Counted from the stretch's first letter, positions 32,586 to 41,480 are shown. The stretch is 64,000 nucleotides of DNA from Microglena sp. YARC (GCA_022414725.1 CM039462.1:122889786-122953785), one strand, 5' to 3'. Program-made: numbers and translations. The notes: generated from the sequence alone by a model not told the origin.

Positions 32586-34964
32586 ATGGCGACGAAACCT
32601 CCGACAGTCGCGAAATTGAAGGAGCTACTGAAATTGGCTGAAGTACCATACTCGTCGAAGTCCAACAAGGACGATCTTGTCCGTTTATGCGAAGACAATG
32701 GTCTCATCGCCAGACCCCCTCCAGAATACAAGACGGTGGAAAAGATGTGTGTCGTGAAATGCGCCCTGAAGAAGGCAATGAGTCTTGACGATGAAGAATT
32801 CGGTAAGTTTAGGGAGCATGTGGACCAGCTCGTCAATGTGGTGAGCCGCATGTTACGGCGGTCCAGTCTGGTGCTGACTTTCCACATCACGAGTCTATTA
32901 GAGAAAGGTCTGGATATTCCAGACCTGTACAACATGAAAGATACCTACTGGAAGGATTGGCTACGTATCGGGGTAGACGGAATCTTCCCTGATGAGGAAA
33001 GCAAGATATCGTACGAAGCTGTGAAGGACTCCATCGGCGATGTAATTGGTAATGACGACGCTGACTACATCAAGTCTTATCCGATCTATTTCGATCAGGT
33101 ATTGAACTATGCAGGTCACACATTGAGCACTGTCGTGTCAAACAACGCATGGGTTCCTTTGATACCACGTCTGACCAGACTCACTTCCACCACTTTAAAT
33201 AAATTAAATGCCCCGAAGACGCTGGACACATCGAAGATCATTCGGGGATACGACGTGATGCAGGCTATTCAGCAAGAAGTCCAAAACATGGAGGGATGGC
33301 CAGAGTCTGTTCAAGAGTACGTCAATGAAGTTAGGGAGATGCTGAGTGTTCCAGATGGAAGTCGAGTTTATGATAACTATGGCAAAGACATGGACTTTCC
33401 GACCATGGTCCGGTTTAATTATTGGATACAGACACGGTTGGAGGATATGGATGCACGTCGTATCCGATTGATGCCCATCTTCAATGTCCAACGGGTGCAT
33501 GTTCGCCTTGACCTGAAGACCCTCGTGAACCTGTTCAGGCACATGTTCCCCAATGACCAGAACATCGTTGAGCTTTCCAAGTGGGAACATGTAAAGAATC
33601 CCGACAGCTTCATGTTGCCCCAGAGGCCTGCACAGAAGAAGAAAAAATCATGTTGTCCTGGTGAATGGGATGCATACAAGTCGGTCCTGAAGCAGTACGA
33701 TGATGATGTTAAGGATATCAATGCTACTGACGAGTACAGACATGCAAAGGGTTTGTATGACACGCTTGTGAACGCCCGAAAAACAGTCGCAGGTTCCTTC
33801 TTCAGAAAACCACCTGTCAAGAATGGGTGGGTTTTCGACTGCAGCATCTGTACTGACGGAGTCTCTTTGAGCATGCAGTACAGCAAGACAGTACAGGTCC
33901 TTGTCTCAGATTTGAAGAAGACCTGTAAGAAGCCTCGTAAAGAAGAAGGTATCAAGATCGCAGAAAAATACGACGGCTCACTTAAAACGATATTGCCAGA
34001 TATGGGTATCGTCGTCCTGGGTGTGGACCCAGGACGGAGCAACATCGCTACGGTAACGTATTTGGCAGACGATAAAAATAAGACATGGACGCTGACACGT
34101 GGTGCATTTTACCACAAGTCGGGTATCAAGAAGCAGACAAGGCAGAAGGAACTGCGTTTTGCTGACATGATTCCTATGTGGGAGTCTCTGCGTGAAAATG
34201 GAGCAGCTTTGAGTACATCGAGGACGGATAAGATCTCCGCGTACTTGTCAAATTACGCTAAGTTTTCTGACGAGTGGTGGAGATTGGCTTTGCGACGCCG
34301 AGAATCCCGTGACAACTTGCAGCGTTACATCGGAAAACGAAAGGTCAAAGACTCTTTCTGGGCGGGTATCAAGCGGTGCATGATGAAAGAACTTCCTGAT
34401 ATGAAGGTTTGCGTGGCCTACGGATCTGCCATCACGAAACTGAAGCCTACTGGACCGGGAGAAATTGCAGTTCCCACTGGGGCCATGTTCGCATCGTGTA
34501 AAAGAATTTTCAAAGAGGACGTTTCTGTGACAGATGAGTTCAAAACGACTCTTATGTCGTGGGAGACGGGTAAAGAAAAAGAACGTGTTTACAAGATCCC
34601 AAGTGTTTGTTCAGCAGACGTGAAGCTTAGGTTGGGTGGTGAACGTTTTGGTCACACGAAATCGAAAACGATGCCAAAGGTTGCTGATTGCGACCACTTA
34701 GGGGTAAGGTTGTACAATAAACGTAAAGGCGCACAAGAGAAGCACAGGAGGGGTGGCTTCGCCACTTCCCTTGTCGATTCTCAAAAATCGATCGAGCGGT
34801 ACCCAGAGGTACGAGGACTGCGATTCTCTCCAGAAACATGCATTTACTCGGACCGGGATCGCTCTTCTGCTCTCACAATCGCAAGGCTGCACTGCATGGA
34901 ATTGATGGGTCTAGGACGACCTCTTCCATTTGCCCACAGCAGCTCTGTTGTTGTTGATGAATAA
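32586..34964 (+). CDS. Fanzor (eukaryotic TnpB-like RNA-guided nuclease)
   Basis: 792 residues from ATG 32586. Residues ~8-40 form a SAP-like helix pair (TVAKLKELLKLAEVPYSS), an N-terminal DNA-binding module. Residues ~60-400 are helical with a basic region (QKKKKSCCPGEW). FDCSICTDGVSLSMQY at ~418-433 matches the strand that precedes the RuvC domain in Fanzors. RuvC-I: VVLGVDPGRSNIATV with D481. RuvC-II: probably E651 in VSVTDEFKTT, the Fanzor-type arrangement. RuvC-III: YSDRDRSSALTIARL with D756/D758. The zinc-finger cysteines expected between RuvC-II and III are largely missing (C752 remains). Fanzors bind an RNA made from the element's right end and cut DNA; they are found in giant viruses and eukaryotic transposons. 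The candidate RNA region follows at 34976-35087. The frame is intact over 2.4 kb, so the gene is probably functional or recent. Confidence 0.92.
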   Translation: MATKPPTVAKLKELLKLAEVPYSSKSNKDDLVRLCEDNGLIARPPPEYKTVEKMCVVKCALKKAMSLDDEEFGKFREHVDQLVNVVSRMLRRSSLVLTFHITSLLEKGLDIPDLYNMKDTYWKDWLRIGVDGIFPDEESKISYEAVKDSIGDVIGNDDADYIKSYPIYFDQVLNYAGHTLSTVVSNNAWVPLIPRLTRLTSTTLNKLNAPKTLDTSKIIRGYDVMQAIQQEVQNMEGWPESVQEYVNEVREMLSVPDGSRVYDNYGKDMDFPTMVRFNYWIQTRLEDMDARRIRLMPIFNVQRVHVRLDLKTLVNLFRHMFPNDQNIVELSKWEHVKNPDSFMLPQRPAQKKKKSCCPGEWDAYKSVLKQYDDDVKDINATDEYRHAKGLYDTLVNARKTVAGSFFRKPPVKNGWVFDCSICTDGVSLSMQYSKTVQVLVSDLKKTCKKPRKEEGIKIAEKYDGSLKTILPDMGIVVLGVDPGRSNIATVTYLADDKNKTWTLTRGAFYHKSGIKKQTRQKELRFADMIPMWESLRENGAALSTSRTDKISAYLSNYAKFSDEWWRLALRRRESRDNLQRYIGKRKVKDSFWAGIKRCMMKELPDMKVCVAYGSAITKLKPTGPGEIAVPTGAMFASCKRIFKEDVSVTDEFKTTLMSWETGKEKERVYKIPSVCSADVKLRLGGERFGHTKSKTMPKVADCDHLGVRLYNKRKGAQEKHRRGGFATSLVDSQKSIERYPEVRGLRFSPETCIYSDRDRSSALTIARLHCMELMGLGRPLPFAHSSSVVVDE

Positions 34965-34975
34965 AAACTCGTATT

Positions 34976-35059
34976 GTTGTAGACACCACTCGGTCCCCCT
35001 CCGGTGGTCGCGACAACATTAGGTTACACCGCAAGGTGTACCGTACACTCAAGAAAGCG
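34976..35059 (+). ncRNA. Candidate Fanzor guide RNA (omega-RNA/fRNA) scaffold
   Basis: Starts 12 bp after the Fanzor stop. Hairpin 1: GTTGT (34976-34980) pairs with ACAAC (35013-35017), and inside it ACCACTCGG (34985-34993) pairs with CCGGTGGT (35001-35008) with one bulged base. Hairpin 2: GGTTACACC (35022-35030) and GGTGTACC (35035-35042) with the four-base loop GCAA, a GNRA-type loop. Related right ends keep hairpin 2 (GTAA loop at 63217-63237; GTAC loop in the 120-bp MITE at 26339-26458). Omega/fRNA scaffolds of TnpB and Fanzor lie exactly here, between the ORF 3' end and the element end. Transcription is not shown. Confidence 0.6.
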
Positions 35060-35087
35060 GTTTCATTTTAGTATTCCGTCGAGTGTA
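35060..35087 (+). repeat. R-type terminal repeat at the right end of the Fanzor element
   Basis: GTTTCATTTTAGTATTCCGT then CGAGTGTA. It matches the right ends of MITE-1 at 26431-26458, 37020-37047, 49331-49345 (partial) and 63253-63280. The last base is also the first base of the start codon of the following helicase gene. A matching left end directly upstream of the Fanzor gene was not found. Confidence 0.85.
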
Positions 35088-36655
35088 TGCTGAGGGACGA
35101 GACGTTCGAGCAAGGCTTGAACATCATCATGGTGGGTGGGGGAAATGACACGGACGATGATGATGACTCGTTGTCGTCGTCCTCAATCACTGTGGATGTG
35201 CTGGCGGAGAAGTTCATGGAGGCCTCGCCCGAATTCTTCAGCCGAATCAAGTTTGTGCCAGACTTAAAGAAGGAGGAATGTGTAGGCGACATGTATTACT
35301 GCAACCCTGCTACCAATCGATGGTCGAACTGCAGCAACATGAGGATAATTAACGTAATCGCAACCAAGTTCAAATCCAAATTCTCTGCTGAGAAGAAGAA
35401 CAAGACGAATGAGAAGCTTCGGTGGTTTGTCGACACGGTTCGGGGACGTTCTGAGTTCCTTCAATCCGTTGCATCTCTCGTCCTTGACGAGACATTCGCC
35501 GATAACCTCGATATCAACCCGGATCTCTTTGCAGTCAACAACGGCGTCTTCGACAGCTCATCGAGGGACACAGTAGTGTTCCGAAAAGTCGAGATGACCG
35601 ACAACATTAGTAGGTGCGCAAAGTGGGATTACCAGGGAGAGGACAACAACCACCTCAAGCGATGCAGGGATGAACTCGATGACTTCTTTCGGAAAGTCAT
35701 GCCGGTTGACGAGGAGCGTGACGTCGTGCTCACATATTTCGCGGGACTTCTGTCCGGCCGCCGCAAGGAGAAGAAATTCCTAGCCTTCACCGATAAGACA
35801 TCTGGTGACAACGGGAAGAGTACCGTTTTGGCCCTTTTCGGTAGCTTTTTTGACGAGTACGGGAGCTCTGATGAAACCAAGCTCCTGACAACGGGGTCGT
35901 TTGCAAGGAGTCGTGATGACCACGACGCGGGACTCAAGTCAATGAAGGGCGTGAGGCTCCTGGTGTCAGAAGAAATGAAACCCGGTATCTCACTGGACGA
36001 TGCGTTTATCAAACGCATTGCGGGGGGAGAGGGTGTGCGTATCGAAGGGTGCTCATGTGGCACGGGGAACTCGTCCGACTTCATGTGGCAGGCTGGCGTT
36101 GTTATTGTCTTCAACGAAGGCGATTGTCCCAAGTTCGACGGAGGAGACAGCGTCTTCGTCAAGCGGATGGTCGTGGTACCCATGCGATCAAACTTTGTGC
36201 TACACCCTGAGCGCGAGCACGAGTTTGAGCGCCGCGACGACCTAGCCAACATCCTACCAACATGGAGGTCTGCGCTGGCGCAGCTGCTCATCGAGCACTT
36301 TCGTCGACCGGGGCGCTCCAGCATCTTCGACAACCTGCCGGTCTCGATGACCGAGTGGGGGTCTGGTATTGCGGACAGCGCCAACCCCCTGACCGAGTGG
36401 CTAGAGGAGGTGGTTGAGGTGACGGGGGCGTCTTCGGACGCGGTGTGGATCGGGGACCTCAAGATCCGTTGGAAAGAGTCCCACTATGGACACGAGGCAT
36501 CCTTCAGAACCAAGTTGGTCAAGGCGTTCTTTTCGGGTAAACAGGGAACAGAGTGGAAAGAGACATCGCAGGTGGTAATCTCTACGGAGGAAGAGAAGAA
36601 GAAGGTTGTGAAGCGAGGGGTCATTCGAGGCATCAAGTTAGTGGGGGCCAGCTAA
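35087..36655 (+). CDS. SF3 helicase (D5-like NTPase) without primase domain
   Basis: 522 residues. An acidic N-terminus (DTDDDDDSLSSSS) is followed by a D5_N-like region (residues ~40-210; for example NPDLFAVNNGVFD and YFAGLLSGRRKEKK) and the SF3 ATPase core: Walker A GDNGKST at ~residues 243-249, Walker B-like VRLLVSEEM near 290, and the SF3 motif C/sensor region (WQAGVVIVFNEGDCPKFDG, then VKRMVVVPM). It lacks the AEP primase seen in the 51-kb gene and is shorter, so it may come from a mobile element or replicon rather than being the main replicative helicase. Its ATG overlaps the R-type end of the Fanzor element, so its original 5' end may have been displaced. Confidence 0.85.
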   Translation: MLRDETFEQGLNIIMVGGGNDTDDDDDSLSSSSITVDVLAEKFMEASPEFFSRIKFVPDLKKEECVGDMYYCNPATNRWSNCSNMRIINVIATKFKSKFSAEKKNKTNEKLRWFVDTVRGRSEFLQSVASLVLDETFADNLDINPDLFAVNNGVFDSSSRDTVVFRKVEMTDNISRCAKWDYQGEDNNHLKRCRDELDDFFRKVMPVDEERDVVLTYFAGLLSGRRKEKKFLAFTDKTSGDNGKSTVLALFGSFFDEYGSSDETKLLTTGSFARSRDDHDAGLKSMKGVRLLVSEEMKPGISLDDAFIKRIAGGEGVRIEGCSCGTGNSSDFMWQAGVVIVFNEGDCPKFDGGDSVFVKRMVVVPMRSNFVLHPEREHEFERRDDLANILPTWRSALAQLLIEHFRRPGRSSIFDNLPVSMTEWGSGIADSANPLTEWLEEVVEVTGASSDAVWIGDLKIRWKESHYGHEASFRTKLVKAFFSGKQGTEWKETSQVVISTEEEKKKVVKRGVIRGIKLVGAS

Positions 36656-36692
36656 ATTGCAATATGAATTACTTCCTGGTGACAATCATATT

Positions 36693-37047
36693 GTATGAGT
36701 GGATGGTCCTACAAAATGGCCCGTCCAGCAAAGAAACCTCCTTTCATGACGCATTGCACATCAACGAAGACCCCGTGTTCTTTTGGGCCACGGTACCGGG
36801 GAAGAGGCGATCGCTTAGGTGCGGCTGGTCCTTCAATGGACACTCTCGAACGTACCGACAAAAGAACGATATGGAGTCTGCAGGATGGAGAGCCGTTATC
36901 TAAAAAATAACCACGATATTCTCGTTAACATCCTGCAATTTGTTGATTCAAAATCGTATTGGTGTTCCACTGCCCCGTGGGTTGCTATTAGATGGGTAAG
37001 GTGTGCCGTACACGAAGCGGTTTCATTTTAGTATTCCGTTGACTGTA
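36693..37047 (+). mobile_element. MITE-1 copy, left end missing
   Basis: Nearly identical to the inner part and right end of the complete copy at 62844-63280, including a 60-70-codon conserved open segment (YEWMVLQNGPSSKETSFHDA to ESAGWRAVI). The right end is GTTTCATTTTAGTATTCCGT then TGACTGTA. The L-type left end is absent; the sequence begins within the element just after the helicase stop. Confidence 0.8.
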
Positions 37048-37229
37048 CTGTAGACGACCCATCATCCCAATAGTGATTATATCCTCGACCGGTTTGTCAA
37101 CGTTCTTTGACTTTCAAGTATTCAAGCAGGACAAAGCAAATAATTATATTGAAAAGCCACATTATCAATGTAAACATGCACTTCGCTCATCATCGTGCCT
37201 ATATATTCCCCGTGACTTTGCAAAAAAGG

Positions 37230-37372
37230 GCACTACTTTTCTCACTGGACGAGGCGTTTATCAAACGCATTGCGGGTGTCACACGTGGAACTCGTCCGAC
37301 TTCATGTGGCAGGCTGGCGTTGTTCTTGTCTTCAACGAAGGCGATTGTCCCAAGTTCGACGGACTGCCATGC
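37230..37372 (+). pseudogene. Fragment of the 35-kb helicase gene
   Basis: Almost identical at the DNA level to 35990-36142 (segments LDEAFIKRIAG and SSDFMWQAGVVLVFNEGDCP) but with an internal loss of about 35 bp. The near-identity indicates a recent duplication. It has no start and sits between the MITE-1 copy and the MscS gene. Confidence 0.9.
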
Positions 37373-37429
37373 CAACCTACGTCCCACAATTTATGCACCA
37401 TCTAAATTTAAGATATTTACTTTATAAGA

Positions 37430-38434
37430 ATGTTGGCCGCCTCAAAAACTTTGAGTCGTTTGACAAAATATTCCGTTAAGGGCAAAGGGGAGGTAAACAA
37501 CAAGAATTCGAACATTTGGGATCTTTCTAGTCGCGGCATATTGACCCGCGGAGGGATTGCGATGGTCATGATTGTGGTGACCATTGCAATCGCGGTCGGT
37601 ATTCGGGGAATCGTCCTGGCCAAGGACCGTGACATCGTCGCCGTGACCCTACAAAAATCAGACGATTCAGGAAAGGAGTTGGGGAACATTAAGACAGATG
37701 ACAAGCGGAGCGTTCTCACCAGGCTGATCGCCTTGATGGCGTTCTGGGTCGTTCTAATTCTGGGTGTGTTTGTGACAATGCAGGTCGTGGGGCTGCACAC
37801 AACGGGTGTGGTTGCGATTATTACCGCTTTCGGTTTAACCATCGGTCTGGCAATGCAGGGAGTGCTTGGCGACTTCTTATCGGGTGTGCTGATTGCAACC
37901 TTTGCAATCTACCGCATCGGCAACACCATACAGGTCAAAGACGTCATTGGTATTGTGGTTGACTTCCGTCTGCTACACACGGTAGTTCGGGACTTCCACA
38001 CCTATGCGTACATCACCATCCCCAACAACACTATATACAACAATGTTACGACCAATCTCTCGCTCGCTACAAACAAGTGGATGCATGTGAATGTCAAGCT
38101 CACTAACGTCGCTTCCGGGAGCTTCAAAGAGGACGTGCCCGACGTATCCTTCGTGCGTCGTATCATAATCAACGACCTTCTTAACCCCACTAAAAAAGAG
38201 AACTACCCGGATGTCGACTTCACACGCATTAAGCCCGATATTCTAGGGAAGTACAAGGAGAATGGAGCGGGTGGAGTGCAGGTGGTTGTGTTCGACATGA
38301 CCAACTTCGGGACAGACGTGAGGATAGTATATCCTGTCGTTAAGCCTAGCACTTTCTACGCGCAGATGCGACTTAACACCCGAGTGCGACAGATCCTCTC
38401 CGACCACAATGTCGGTCTCGCCTTCCAAGGATAG
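37430..38434 (+). CDS. MscS-family small-conductance mechanosensitive channel
   Basis: 334 residues from ATG 37430. Transmembrane segments at about residues 40-62 (GGIAMVMIVVTIAIAVGIRG), 95-120 (LTRLIALMAFWVVLILGVFV) and 125-160. The third contains the pore-lining pattern of MscS (GLTIGLAMQGVLGDFLSGVLI), followed by the beta domain signature (YRIGNTIQVKDVIGIVVDFR, then DFHTYAYITIPNNTIYNN). The C-terminal alpha/beta domain is complete. MscS channels release solutes on membrane tension; a viral copy might act on host osmotic state or be captured cargo (inference). The frame is intact. Confidence 0.92.
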   Translation: MLAASKTLSRLTKYSVKGKGEVNNKNSNIWDLSSRGILTRGGIAMVMIVVTIAIAVGIRGIVLAKDRDIVAVTLQKSDDSGKELGNIKTDDKRSVLTRLIALMAFWVVLILGVFVTMQVVGLHTTGVVAIITAFGLTIGLAMQGVLGDFLSGVLIATFAIYRIGNTIQVKDVIGIVVDFRLLHTVVRDFHTYAYITIPNNTIYNNVTTNLSLATNKWMHVNVKLTNVASGSFKEDVPDVSFVRRIIINDLLNPTKKENYPDVDFTRIKPDILGKYKENGAGGVQVVVFDMTNFGTDVRIVYPVVKPSTFYAQMRLNTRVRQILSDHNVGLAFQG

Positions 38435-38461
38435 ATACAGTATTTCTCAAATAAAGCCACG

Positions 38462-38630
38462 CTTTCCTGGTTTTCGGAGACCCTCGATTCAATCCCCGTC
38501 GCGACGTTGGATACGAGTACTACCAACTTGACGCGGGTAATTCAGGTGCCGTCTTTCGGGAGATGGCCGATGTCGTATTCCAGTACGTGTGGACAGGTCG
38601 TGGCGTCGACAGCCTGATTGCGGCATTGGA
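38462..38630 (+). pseudogene. Relic of a T5orf172-type gene (C-terminal part)
   Basis: Open sequence RRDVGYEYYQLDAGNSGAVF then REMADVVFQYVWTG aligns with the C-terminal part of the 32-kb and 55-kb T5orf172 proteins (RRDVGAEYFEVG, then LKYAWSG). The GIY-YIG N-terminal half is missing. It runs into a fragment of another gene at 38648. Confidence 0.75.
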
Positions 38631-38647
38631 TCTGCAAATACCATGTA

Positions 38648-38735
38648 GCATGGGTCGCGTTGAGAATCTTGAACTCGGTATCGAATATCACGGTCGCACC
38701 GGGAATCGCATGTGGAAGATAGGAGTGGACAAGCT
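38648..38735 (-). pseudogene. Short fragment of the 43.6-45.4 kb F-box/SAP/C2H2 gene
   Basis: About 80 bp nearly identical to 43944-44014 and to 42364-42436 (the FDTEFKILNATHAT segment on the minus strand). It ends abruptly on both sides. Confidence 0.85.
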
Positions 38736-38895
38736 ACCGCCGTGACATCCCCCTTCTTCTCCGCCTATTTGTCACAGTCCATATGTGGAGACCGGCTACA
38801 TCCACGAGTGGCTCGGTCGCTCCGCTGTGGGGATTAAAACCCTAAACTCTAACAATTTCTAATGAATTTTACACAGTCTGTCAGACCGCTGAACA

Positions 38896-39369
38896 TTACA
38901 ACCCCATCCACTTAAGTCTGTCCGTCTCCCTTTGTTTCACAAAACAACTAATCGCCCGATCCCACTCCGGAGCCATTTTTTGAACATATGCATCGTGTGC
39001 ACATTTTGCCTTTTCGCGAGCCTCGTCAAGTTCACGCTGGATCTTGTCTAATCTTTCTCTATTAACTCGTTGGTTTCCAGAATCACGTCTATGTATCCAT
39101 TGCGCGTACCTAGCTTCGACTTCTGCAATCTGTTTGGCTTTCTTTTTATTGTTTTCTGTCATTACGCACCGTTGAGATTTGACAAACTCGTCAAGCTCTG
39201 GTATGTTGAATTTTGCAAGAGACTCGATCAACGACTTTGGTATTTTATGATTGTATATACGGGATATACGATTAATCCATTCTATCCAATCAGTGCTCTC
39301 TAGCACACTGGCATCGCGAACCAACGAAACTATCATTATATTCAAATGGTACAATGAAATAGTAGCCAT
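38896..39369 (-). CDS. Hypothetical coiled-coil protein
   Basis: 157 residues from ATG 39369 (MATISLYHLNIMIVSL). The N-terminal half is hydrophobic-mixed (WIEWINRISRIYNHKIPKSL). The second half is strongly helical and charged (KKKAKQIAEVEARYAQWIHR, then RERLDKIQRELDEAREKAKC), fitting a coiled coil, and the C-terminus is WDRAISCFVKQRETDRLKW. I do not recognise a family. The uninterrupted frame and codon pattern support a real gene. Confidence 0.6.
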   Translation of the reverse strand: MATISLYHLNIMIVSLVRDASVLESTDWIEWINRISRIYNHKIPKSLIESLAKFNIPELDEFVKSQRCVMTENNKKKAKQIAEVEARYAQWIHRRDSGNQRVNRERLDKIQRELDEAREKAKCAHDAYVQKMAPEWDRAISCFVKQRETDRLKWMGL

Positions 39370-39918
39370 ATTCACTCTTTAGTCTCAAACATGAAATTAT
39401 TCTTATACTAATTTGTAGATTCGGATAGATTCCAACGATTCTCACCCAGATGCTGCAAAACAAGTTCAGTATTTTACAATATTCAATGGGAACAGTTCTG
39501 CATCTGACCCTCCTTGGCTAATACAACATTGCAAACTAGAAGATATAAATTTCGAGCAAAATGTGGACGATATAGACAACTAATTCCACAATGGTCAAAG
39601 GGATCAAAAGAAAGACACGTTGAAATATTCCAAGCGTTGTTTGGAATGGATCCAACGAGTGGAATACGCCGCTCTCCAGATCTTTGATCTGATGATATGA
39701 CGTTGCTTTGTGTTCCCAAAATCCCCAAGCCGGGGGGGGCGCATTGTTTGCAGACGCCATGGGACAACTTGTGGTGGGATATGTCCATTTATAATTATAT
39801 AGTTATGCTTACGCTAAGGTGAAGAAGAAGGACTTTCGTAGATTGAACTACTTCTGTAGAAACCTTGCGGACACCACATACAATACACGATGGAGGAGGA
39901 ACCGACCGTTCCGTGAAC
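39370..39918. other. Intergenic stretch
   Basis: Several short frames (for example 39483-39788 on the minus strand) but no family or codon support. Probably regulatory sequence for the flanking minus-strand genes. Confidence 0.35.
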
Positions 39919-41340
39919 TCATGTCCTGCCTGCCTCCACCATTACTAGATCCATCAGCACCTTGCAGACTTCCACGTAGCCTGTCTTGGCCACCTCGCAC
40001 AAGGCCATGCTGTTGACGGCGTTCGCGCGGGCCCGGAACTCGTCGCCCGCCACCACGGGGTCCATTAGTAGTCTGCACACGTCCGCGTGGCCTGCCCTGG
40101 CAGCCTCACAAAAGGCCCTGCTGTCGACGGCGTTCGCCCGGGCCCGGAACTCGTGGCCTCCTGCCACGACGGGGTCCATTAGTAGTCTGCACACGTCCGT
40201 GTGGCCTGCAGCGGCCGCCACCCACAGGGCCCTGCTGTTGGCGGCGTTCGCGCGTGCCGGGAACCCGGGGGCCGCCATCAGCAGCTTGCAGACGTCCGCA
40301 TGGCCTTCCCTGGCGGCCGCACACAAGACCCAGCTGTCGCCGTAGCTCGCCCATGACCGGAACTCGGGGCCACCTGCCGCCGTGGGGTCCATTAGTAGTC
40401 TGCACACATCTGCGTGTCCGTTCTGGGCAGCCAATCTCAATGCCCAGCTGTTGCAAGCCTTCGCCCTGGCCCTGAACTCAATTCCAGCCACCTCTGGATC
40501 CATCAGCAGCTTGCAGACGTCCGCGTGTCCGTTCTGGGAAGCCAATCTCAATGCCCAGCTGTCGCCGTAGTTCGCACGCGCCCTGAACCCGGGGCCCGCC
40601 ACCACCGGGTCAATCAGCAGCTTGCAAACGTCAGCGTGGCCTGCCGCGGCCGCCGCCCACAGGGCCCTGCTGTTGTCATCGTTCGCCCGGGCCCTGGACG
40701 AGTGGCCGCCGGCCGTCGTGGGGTCCATTAGTAGTCTGCACACGTCTACGTGGCCTGCCCTGGCCGCCTCAAACATGGCCCTGCTGTTGACGGCGTTCGC
40801 GCGGGCCCTGGACGCATGGCCAGCCACCGCGGGGTCCATCAGCAGCTTGCAGACACTTGCGTGTCCCGCCTTGGCTGCATCCCACAGGGCCCTGCTGTTG
40901 ACGGCGTTCGCGCGTGCCCGTAACGCACGTCCAGCCACCGCTGGGTCCATTAGTAGTCTGCACACGTCTGCGTGGCCTGCCTTGGCCGCCGCCCACAGGG
41001 CCCTGCTGTTGATTGCGTTCGCCCTAAATTTTGGTGGTATGGGGTGGGTGCCTGCGGCGTCTGACTTCTTTACCTTGATGCGCAGCGGATCTGACTCCAG
41101 GCATACTTTTAGGAGGTCGGCACGCCCCCCCTTCGCCATCATCTCTCCTGCTCTATGCGGCGGACTGATCAGTTGGGCGAGGGCCGCTCCCGGGAATCCG
41201 TTGCGCAGGGTTTTGCACACCAGGACGATCCGGGGGTTCGAAGACAGAATGGCGATTTGAAACATAATTTCACGTGGCAACGACGTCGTCAGCACAGGAA
41301 ACGACGACGAAGATGATGATGGACGCGTGAGAGAATGCAT
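39919..41340 (-). CDS. F-box/ankyrin protein, divergent intact copy K
   Basis: 473 residues from ATG 41340 (MHSLTRPSSSSSSFPVL). An F-box-like segment (PREIMFQIAILSSNPRIVLVCKTL) and GEMMAKGGRADLL as in the 1-27 kb family, then ten repeats of 37-40 residues (pattern ALWAAAKAGHADVCRLLMDP). The sequence is G+C-rich and clearly diverged at the DNA level, so this is an older paralogue that has escaped the homogenisation seen in the tandem cluster. The last repeat is degenerate (GYVEVCKVLMDLVMVEAGRT). Likely SCF-type adaptor (family inference). Confidence 0.92.
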   Translation of the reverse strand: MHSLTRPSSSSSSFPVLTTSLPREIMFQIAILSSNPRIVLVCKTLRNGFPGAALAQLISPPHRAGEMMAKGGRADLLKVCLESDPLRIKVKKSDAAGTHPIPPKFRANAINSRALWAAAKAGHADVCRLLMDPAVAGRALRARANAVNSRALWDAAKAGHASVCKLLMDPAVAGHASRARANAVNSRAMFEAARAGHVDVCRLLMDPTTAGGHSSRARANDDNSRALWAAAAAGHADVCKLLIDPVVAGPGFRARANYGDSWALRLASQNGHADVCKLLMDPEVAGIEFRARAKACNSWALRLAAQNGHADVCRLLMDPTAAGGPEFRSWASYGDSWVLCAAAREGHADVCKLLMAAPGFPARANAANSRALWVAAAAGHTDVCRLLMDPVVAGGHEFRARANAVDSRAFCEAARAGHADVCRLLMDPVVAGDEFRARANAVNSMALCEVAKTGYVEVCKVLMDLVMVEAGRT

Positions 41341-41433
41341 CTTGATGGACAGACATAATGCAAGCGAGAAGATGATATATAAAGTACGTAGGGTTCAGGG
41401 TTTTACACTAGCCTGTGTTTTGTTGGCGGTATC

Positions 41434-41480
41434 TGCAGTCGGCGGAACAGTAAAATGAAACATATATCAGATGGAAATAA
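41434..41480 (+). repeat. MITE-1 L-type end
   Basis: GCAGTCGGCGGAACAGTAAA, then the ATATATCAGATGGAAATAAA subterminal block shared with 25400-25474. Confidence 0.75.

Noticed and set aside
39483..39788. Minus-strand frame of 101 codons
   Set aside because: No recognisable domain or coding pattern; overlapping frames are equally open.
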